Of a stretch of 64,000 nucleotides of DNA, positions 57,217-64,000 are shown one piece after another. The position numbers and the translations under genes were made by a program. The stretch is from Thalassia testudinum. Its lineage: Eukaryota; Streptophyta; Magnoliopsida; Alismatales; Hydrocharitaceae. A model generated the notes under the pieces. It was not told where the DNA came from and did no database searches. It saw nothing but the letters and a program-made list of their open reading frames with translations. Each line of letters opens with the position of its first letter. Position 1 is the first letter of the stretch. The stretch spans positions 8,104,001 through 8,168,000 of the forward strand of contig JAZHRO010000063.1 of the NCBI GenBank assembly GCA_037157565.1. The letters run 5' to 3'.

Positions 57217-57242
57217 GTCGTCTGATTTCCAAATCAGACGAC
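57217..57242. other. 26-bp inverted repeat in solo LTR I-2
   Basis: Perfect arms GTCGTCTGATTT / AAATCAGACGAC around a 2-base centre. It stands at the same place as the alternative hairpin arms of the A 5' LTR (23735-23775) and is longer. Confidence 0.65.
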
Positions 57243-58542
57243 TTAAACTACCTGTTGCTATAGTGTCTCCCTCAGCTTCCTTCTTCTTCCGCGGTCCTTC
57301 TTCTTCACCTGTGCCTGCACACTTCAGAGCTTACGTCAGAGGACAAAACCTACTCTACCCTCTCCCCCTGCGTCTCTCTCTCTCTGAAACCACTCTTGGG
57401 AAAGCTCTCCCAGAGCTGCCGGGTAGTCGGGTACGGGTCAGGTCCGGGTCCAGGCCCACCGGCGTGCGTGGTGGGCGAGGAGTGCAGGTCAGTCTAAGTC
57501 GGGTCGGGTCAGGTCCGCGGGGCGTGAGCGCGGACGAGACCGGGTAACCGGGCGGGTGAAGGGGACCTCACCCCGTGTGCTGAGGCAGTAAGGCTAATTC
57601 ACAAAATCAATTTAAGCGGTGAAAAGGTTGTGAGGCTTACCGATGTGGGACTAAATGGAGGCCTCTCCTCGTGTGCGCCTGCTGGAAGACCGTGGCCTTG
57701 CTTCTGCAGCTGCGGCTTCGATTTGCGTCGGTTGCTGGCTGGCTGCCCTCGCAGGACTCCCCGTAATCCGCAGCAGCTGGAGACCTGGAGTCCTCAAGCC
57801 TGGAGCGCGGGAGAAGCTGCTTCAATGTGCGTTAATGGCGGTCGAGCCTCAGAACCTGTCGGACACGAATACGGCCTCTCGGCCTGATCAAACTACTGGG
57901 GAACCTTCGCCGTGGCACGGTGAAGGTGCGGAGCTGTGCGGCAAGCTGCAAGGTGGTGTCTGGCGGCAGCCCTAGGTTGGACTGCAACCGGAGAAGTGGG
58001 TTTGTTTGGGGGAGCGTTACGGAGGTGTGGAGTGGCAGTGGAGGGGTGGGGGGTGCTCAGTGTGATGAGGCGGAGGTTCGGTGAGGGTTGGCGAGGCGTG
58101 TGAGGCTGTGGAGCGATGGGGGCATCTCGCCGGAGGGTGGCCGGAGACGAAGGGGGTGACGATGGTCAGGGTCGGTCGAGGGCTTAATTGAACAAATTGA
58201 AAGCGGGGAAAGAAAGAGGAGAAGAAGGGAAGTAGTTCTAGCTTACTTGCAGGGACGAAGGGGGAGCAGCAGGGAGATAGTCGTATCGACTGTCGCCGGA
58301 GAAGAAGATGCTCAGGGAAAGGGGCGGCGGCGAGCAGAGAGCCGGAGAGGCGCCAGCTAGGTGCGGCGTGGCGCGGGAAGAGCAGGGGAGGAAGTCTCTG
58401 CTGCTGGTATTGCGGCAGAGCGAAGAGGAGGAGGGGGAGGAACCGCCGGAGCTGGTGAGCGTCTGCCGGAGTAAGAAGAGAGGAAAGTTGGGGGTTTTCT
58501 CCGTCAGATCCGAGCTGCCCAGGTCGGTGGAGCAACGGGGGG

Positions 58543-58550
58543 TATTTATA
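58543..58550 (-). promoter_or_regulatory. TATA box of solo LTR I-2
   Basis: The minus strand reads TATAAATA followed by CCCCCCG. Conserved with LTR H. Confidence 0.5.
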
Positions 58551-59481
58551 GGGATCAAAACAGGGAGGAAGGCGGAGGGAGACGACGTGTCTCCCTCGCC
58601 GGAGGATGGCCGGAGACGAAAACCCATACTGTCCGTGCATTCGCACGGCCGGTATGGTGGGCTACAGCGACCAGGGGGGTGTCCCTGCGACGGCTGACGA
58701 CGCAGGGCACCCCCGGTTTACTTGCCAGGCTTTCCCCCTCACCCTGCGTGGTGCCATGCTCCGCGCAAGGTCGCCGGAGCATGGTGCTGGCAGGTTTTGC
58801 AGGGGGGACCTGAATGCAAAGAACGAAGGAGGGTTAGGGGCCAAAATGCGACGGTTCAAAAGTTGAGGGCCAAAAAGTAAATATATGAGGACCAAAGTAT
58901 AAAGTCGGTCAAGGAGGTTTCTTCTTAGGCCCAAGTTTTTATACATGATTAATTAGGACCTAAGGAATCTGATGGTGAATTTCATTTCTATATTAAACCT
59001 TGTTTGACCGGTCAATTTATGCAAAAACCCAAATTAAGTTATTAATTGGGCATGGTTCTCAATGTAGGTCAAAATGGGTTCTGAAGGCCAAATTGAAGGT
59101 TCTAAACCCTAGAGATTATTTTTCTATGAATTTTAGAGGGTTTATTCTATTTTTACTTTACCTCGAACCTCGTGAATTGAAGTGGGTTATTTTAGGGTTA
59201 CAGATTATCATTTAGTTTCTTGGAATTGCTGTAGCCCTTGCTAGATCATCTCATCCCACTTTTATTCTTGTTAAGTTGCTTTGACCTATGTTTGGGCCCT
59301 GAATTACCCTGTATGCAGATTATACTGGGAAAATTGCATTTTTACCCCTTATGACTTGTTTTCTTCTTAAACTCAGAATTCTCTGAGTTAAGCCTTTCCT
59401 TGAGATATGTAGGAGCTTTTATCCTTTGTATTAGGTCAAAATGAGCTAGTTATGGCTCATGATGAGGTTCTCATCATAGTA

Positions 59482-60894
59482 CATTCACTAGTTAGGAGAC
59501 TTTTAAGGTGTTTTATAGAATGGGAGCTTTTGGTAGATTGTTTCTCCCTGAAAGTATTTTGGGAAAACCTAACCCCTCATGATTTCCTTTTCGAAACCCA
59601 GAAAGAGAGAGTTCTGATTATCATACCAGTTACAAAATTTATGCTCGTTTTATTATACGACCTTAGCATATGCATTGTGCATGTGAAAGTTGTAGCCATA
59701 ACTTTCTGCTTACAGAAATTTTGGATGTATCATCCATTGTTAATAACTTAAAAAATAGAACTTGAATTCTTACTTCATGGTCTAGTTTCTTTCAATTCTC
59801 GAGTAGACATGGAAAATTAGAAAATATAATAGTAATAAATGTATCCTATAATTTCCATCCTTTGGTGAATGGACATTATATTTTGGAAATATAGCAAATC
59901 ACACATTACATTCTATAATTTCCCCCTATTGTCATTTGCTGAGATTTAAAATTTCCATCCCTCTATTTCTTATATATTTTTAATCTTAATGAATAGGTTA
60001 TTGTTGATTTATTTGTCTACAGGAAAATTATAATATCATCTTTTTTTTCAAGAGCTGTAACATCATGTTTAATGATTTGTAGTTGTACATCACCTCAAGT
60101 TTGAGAACCTTTTCAAGCTAGTCAAGAGCTCATAGTTGAAGTATCTAGCAACCAATGAAACATTAAGACAATTGGAGGACAAAATAAGAGGGCTTACATT
60201 TTGATGAACAACTTCTAAGATAAGAGCTACTTGCATCATTTAGTCTTCGGTTGGAATGTGGTGTACCAGTTTAAGAGTGTGTAAAGTGAGATCGATGGAT
60301 ACTTGTGGCTTATGTCGCTTACAATGCTTGTAGATACACAATTTCATTTTAGAATCATACGGAAAAGTTATTTCATTGGATGTGAATCTATGGTTTAATG
60401 AATAATTCAATTTGTTATTTCATGAGTCATGTCTTGTATATTTTTCTTTAATCTTACTTCAATGAAGGTAAACATTGTTGTTGATGATAAGGTTAAATCT
60501 CAAATCTATTAAGATATAGTAGGATCAAAAAATTGAATTGGATTTAATGGTGCAGATCTCTATATTTACACTGACAGATCTAGTGATAGATAGTTATGTC
60601 AGAATTATGTTAAAAAGAAAATTGGAGTTATTACCTACTGTAATGGTTTACCGACATTTTTATACTACACTGATGGATAAAATCGTCGCTATTGATGCTA
60701 TCACAAAAAATGGGCAACTTTGAAAATGTGACCGTCATTATAGCATTAGGTACAACATTGATGATTTTTACTGTCGGTGTTACCTACATTGATGCCTTTT
60801 AGGAGAATGGCTCCAAAGACCAACAGAATAGCTCCATATATCAATGGCAATGGTCATTTTGACCTATATCGACGGTTATTGATCATCGGTGTAG
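59482..60894. other. unidentified DNA, possible DNA-transposon remnant
   Basis: About 1.4 kb without recognised protein. The part 60560-60890 has repeated ACCGACA, ACACTGATGG and CATTGATG words in both orientations, reminiscent of subterminal repeats of CACTA-type transposons. It borders directly on the gag relic at about 60895. Ends and target duplication could not be fixed. Confidence 0.25.
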
Positions 60895-61292
60895 GTGTAG
60901 ACTGTTGTTGTGCTTCAATAATAGCGTTATACTTACCCATTTGCATTAAAGCATTGGTCAGGTTTTCCATTTTCTTGTTCCACTGTGGCTGTTGTTGTTA
61001 TGGTTATTGGAGTGGCTGCCTCTGAAATGTTGGCACCTGAGTCAAGTAAGGTCTAGGTCATTGTTGTGTCGATTGGTTTGGTTGTGGGTTGTTTCTAGCC
61101 CACGAAAAATTTGGATTTTGTTCCATCTAGGGTTATAGGTCTTGGAATAAGGGTTGATGCATCCATATCCTTGCATTGCGTTAACTTCTTTGTAGGCCAA
61201 AGATATCATAGGAGTGGACCCATCAATGGAATAAGATCTGAGCTTAGGAGAAAATGCATAACCTTAATCAACGGGAACTAAGTTTAGGTTGC
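60895..61292 (-). pseudogene. gag relic, probably of an E/F-type element
   Basis: Minus-strand translation, with two shifts and stops, gives AMQGYG...SKTYNPRWNK, then FSWARNNPQPNQSTQQ, a Gln/Pro-rich run, and KMENLTNALMQMGKYNAIIE. TYNPRW followed by NHPNF/FSW is the late-gag signature also seen in element A. Protein details differ from A and B. It is cut by a group II LTR at 61293. Same strand as, and collinear with, the gag end at 19542-20252, so it may be the upstream half of F's gag. Confidence 0.55.
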
Positions 61293-61898
61293 TAATTGAG
61301 CAGCAATCATAGGACCTAATCAACCTAAATTATGTTAGAACCTAGCCTAACTTCTAAATAATGAATTCATAAACTGTATAGCGTGCATTGTAGCCTTTTA
61401 TTCAGCTATACATAGAATAATGCTATTTTACTATGTTAGTTGATGTTTATTCTTGCTTACAGGCAATAAGGAGCTTAGGAAATGTTCCTGACCTGAATAA
61501 ATCTGGATAGGAGCAGAAATAGAAGCTAAGCTCGAGTTGGAGCTTGGGAATAAAGACCATAATAAATGAAGACTGAAGACAAAGAGAGAATAAAATAGCT
61601 TGCATGAAATAATAGAAGAAGAAGAGAAACCCTAGATAATCCTATCCCATCACCTAACCTTGAACCACCTCCATATTAGGTTAACTGAACCCTAGAGCCT
61701 AAAACATGGATAACACTATCCATGTTCCTACCCCCACCATGCACCAACCCTATTCCATTATCCACAATCCTAACACACCTATTCCCAACCTAATTCCCTC
61801 ATTAGAATCCTATTTAGGCTCATAACACCCTCAATTGACTCAACCTGAGTCAATTGGGTCAACCACAAGTTAATTAGGTCCATATGGACTTGATTGGG
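61293..61898 (+). mobile_element. Group II LTR, 5' part
   Basis: TAATTGAGCAGCAATCATAGG aligns with the LTR start TGATTGCACAGCAATCATAC, the first G being mutated. It contains the hairpin CAATTGACTCA / TGAGTCAATTG (61832-61856). Interrupted at 61899 by a group I LTR; its remainder lies beyond the window. Confidence 0.6.
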
Positions 61899-64000
61899 TG
61901 ATGGTAATTCCATTATTCATCATAACTAACTTGAATTAGTTGAAATCAAGAGATAAATGCTCCAAAATGATCATCTGAGGATCATAATTCCACTTTGATA
62001 TGTTTTGAGAAGAAGATAAGAAAATATGGTTAATTTCATTGTTCTAACAGCACATCACAAATGCAGATTAACCACGGGGTTACTCAGGGGTTAATTGAAG
62101 GTTAAATGAGCATAAAAGACTAAGAAGTGGGTTTGCACTGACATAATCAGGGTTTCACGCATTTTGATGGCGAAAAATAATGCTGAAAACCTTAATTATC
62201 AACCCTACTTAAATTGAAGAGGTTCTGGTCAGGATAAAATCAATATAAACCTCTTAAAACTCACAAAAAGGTATTCTAAGAGGTTTGGTACCTTTGGCTT
62301 GACCATTTGATCCTATTTTGACCCAAAATAGAGATTCAGACGGGAATTTACCCTACCTTGGGCTTCTATGCAATTTACCCAGTCAAACATAATCAAAACT
62401 CAAATCAAAGTTCACCATTAGATTCCTTGGGTCCAAATTAGGTTAACACCAAAATTTGGACCCAATCAGAGTGCATCTTGACCTAGTTTGCTTTCTAGCC
62501 CTTAGAAACTCTATTTCTTACACTCAAGCCCCTAGGTTTCAAGTTTCTCACAAATAGGCCCCTAAATTTCTCATATTCTTTGCGAATAGGTCCCTACCGC
62601 CATGGATGGTCTGAATAGAATCAAAGCCAAACTCGCTGACCTTCAAACTTGGAAATCTCTCACAATTGAGCACCAAATCCGTCCAAATTTGGAGGGATTG
62701 GTCGTCAAGAGATCCTCTATCGAATGCATAAGGCCACATAGCCTGCTTTGATTCCTATAGCACCGGTAAACTCATGATTTCGGTGTGAAGTTCATTGTGA
62801 TTTTCATGAGGAACTTGCACTAATTTTGTGCGATTCATGGTCCTAGAACATCTATATAAGTTCGCCCAAAATTCCTAGGTTCAATTTAAGTCCAGTTATA
62901 GGCCAAAAATCCCTTCTTCCTCTCCTCCGGTCACCTCCGCCGTGACTCTGGTAGCCACACCGGCAAGGACACTGCTCCCATTCATCCCTTAGTTAGGTTC
63001 TTTCACCTCTAGGACCCCAATTCAACCACTATTCGCCTCCCTCCCCCTCCGTCTTCTTCACAACAGGTGAGGCTCTGGTGAGCTTCGCCCGATAGCCACA
63101 TGCACCCACACAACACGCTACCACCACCAAAACCTTCCTTACATATCAGGGAACAAAAGCCCCAAAGATATTTGGAGCTTTGATAATCGTAGGCCCCCGT
63201 TGAACAACCCACCCATCCGCTACCTACCCCGACTCCGACCAACCTCCATAAGCCCCCAAACACCTAATCACCATCGCCATTACACTTCTTGCCTCACAGC
63301 GATCCTCAGAAGCTTTTTAATTGAGGCAATTAGCCTGTATTCTTCTTCATAGGTGTTCATCGAATCGCCACCATACAATGCCACCCTCCGCCATGCTTCG
63401 ATAATTAATCGCCACCACTGCCACCTTTGGATGAGCAGAATACCACCGTAAAGGATCCCAGCGCCTCAATTAGAGATGAGAGTGCCAGCAACTGCTTCGA
63501 TTTGGAAGTTCTCGCCTGCAACTGTGAGAAGGCGAAGGTGGCACATTTAGTGCCACATCATAGGAAGAGAAACCAGAAATGCGTATATAACGTATTTTTG
63601 ATCTCTGCTGTCTGCCTTGACATAAGGGGTGAGGTCCCTTCACTCACTGTTCACTCCTCACTTGCTACCCCACGTCGACGGGTTTAGACGATTACTGACC
63701 CGATTACCCATATACCCGACTACCTTATGCCTGGTCTGAATTTAAGGAAAGAGAAAAGAAGGGGTTTCTGTAGGGGGAGGGGGGAGGCTTTTGCCTCGGG
63801 GTGCATGCTAGTGTGCCCAACACTTAGCAAAATTCTGAATTGGTCTGTGTTGTGGCTTTGAACACTTAAAGCACCTAACCTTGGTGTCCAACATTTGATT
63901 TGGGTACTGTTGGAATATTGGCTTTGACATGGATTCTCTATGACATGGATAAGTGGTTCAAGACTACTGTTGAGATATTTGGCTGTGAATTGATGTTGAG
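61899..64000 (+). mobile_element. Group I LTR, truncated by the window end
   Basis: Starts TGATGGTAATTCCATTATTC and follows the A-type LTR: GCTCC...GAAGGTCATAAT-like block, AAACCTCTTAAAACTCAC, a run GACCTAGTTTGC, and a TATA box TATATAAG (62853-62860). GACCCGATTACCC words near 63690 parallel the GGGTCGGGTCAGG words of other copies. 2.1 kb present of an expected 2.6-2.7 kb, so it could be a solo LTR or the start of a full element. Confidence 0.65.
62853..62860 (+). promoter_or_regulatory. TATA box of the last LTR
   Basis: TATATAAG, about 950 bp after the LTR start, as in the other group I copies. Confidence 0.45.

Larger units (their letters stand above)
56814..59481 (-). mobile_element. Solo LTR I-2 (56819-59476) with perfect TAGTA target duplication
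   Basis: Reads on the minus strand from TGATGAGAACCTC (59476) to ...GAACCATCA (56819); TAGTA at 56814-56818 and 59477-59481. Contains a perfect TAGTCCCACATCGG (minus, 57640-57653), a TATA box (58543-58550), a 26-bp inverted repeat (57217-57242), and a pyrimidine tract (57040-57215). GC-rich U3 yields long but spurious ORFs (58017-58646, 56951-57547). Length 2658 bp. Confidence 0.93.

Noticed and set aside
56951..57547. 198-aa plus-strand ORF with a hydrophobic, Phe/Leu/Ser-rich start like a membrane protein
   Set aside because: It runs antisense across the CTT tract of solo LTR I-2; the hydrophobicity comes from TTC/CTT codons.
58017..58646. 209-aa minus-strand ORF in GC-rich DNA
   Set aside because: It lies wholly inside solo LTR I-2, overlaps other ORFs on both strands, and is Pro/Leu/Ser-biased without motifs.

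Overview
This 64 kb window is repeat-rich nuclear DNA of a flowering plant. I found no host gene, tRNA, rRNA or CRISPR array. Nearly everything that can be identified is LTR retrotransposon, mostly broken and nested. The species cannot be told from the sequence. The plant origin rests on Athila-type Ty3/gypsy gag-pol proteins, primer binding sites resembling the 3' end of tRNA-Asp, and 1.5-4 kb LTRs starting TGAT. All names (A, B, E, F, G, H; group I and II LTRs) are mine.

Left part (1-20.25 kb, mostly minus strand): element E (3' LTR 785-2589, polypurine tract, gag-like and acidic ORF remains 4191-5716, tRNA-Asp-type primer site at 9674-9691, partial 5' LTR from 9695) is split by a solo LTR at 5717-8444. 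It abuts element F (3' LTR about 10421-12560, acidic ORF 14397-17531, retropepsin 17532-17912, gag end 19542-20252). F is cut by two solo LTRs (14829-16953 and 17918-19536), both with perfect 5-bp target duplications. Neither E nor F shows any reverse transcriptase or integrase, so they look non-autonomous.

Centre (20.26-51.84 kb): at 20258 a further LTR (G) begins. Inside G sits minus-strand Athila-like element B (20690-51752). B's 3' LTR is itself split by plus-strand Athila-like element A (21324-35071, target duplication gctac/actac). B's 5' leader is split by a 4 kb solo LTR (H, about 44267-48281). A and B both carry gag, protease, RT, RNase H and integrase, all riddled with stops and frameshifts, and no envelope-like gene or chromodomain. 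By eye the two LTRs of A differ by about 5 percent and those of B by about 9 percent over their first 300-340 bases, in agreement with A being the later insertion.

Right part (51.84-64 kb): an LTR fragment, 3 kb of unidentified AT-rich DNA with exon-like scraps, solo LTRs at 55112-56577 (CCTGG) and 56819-59476 (TAGTA), 1.35 kb of unidentified DNA, a minus-strand gag relic at 60895-61292 that may be the upstream part of F's gag, and two more nested LTR starts running out of the window.

The most novel content is not a host system but (i) the RT-less E/F family with a conserved acidic ORF and a paired 3' UTR motif, and (ii) repeated palindromic or hairpin elements kept at fixed places in LTRs and 3' UTRs: a dyad just upstream of the TATA box, alternative hairpin arms near the LTR end, three palindromic repeats in the A/B 3' UTR, and an LTR hairpin with a compensatory change.
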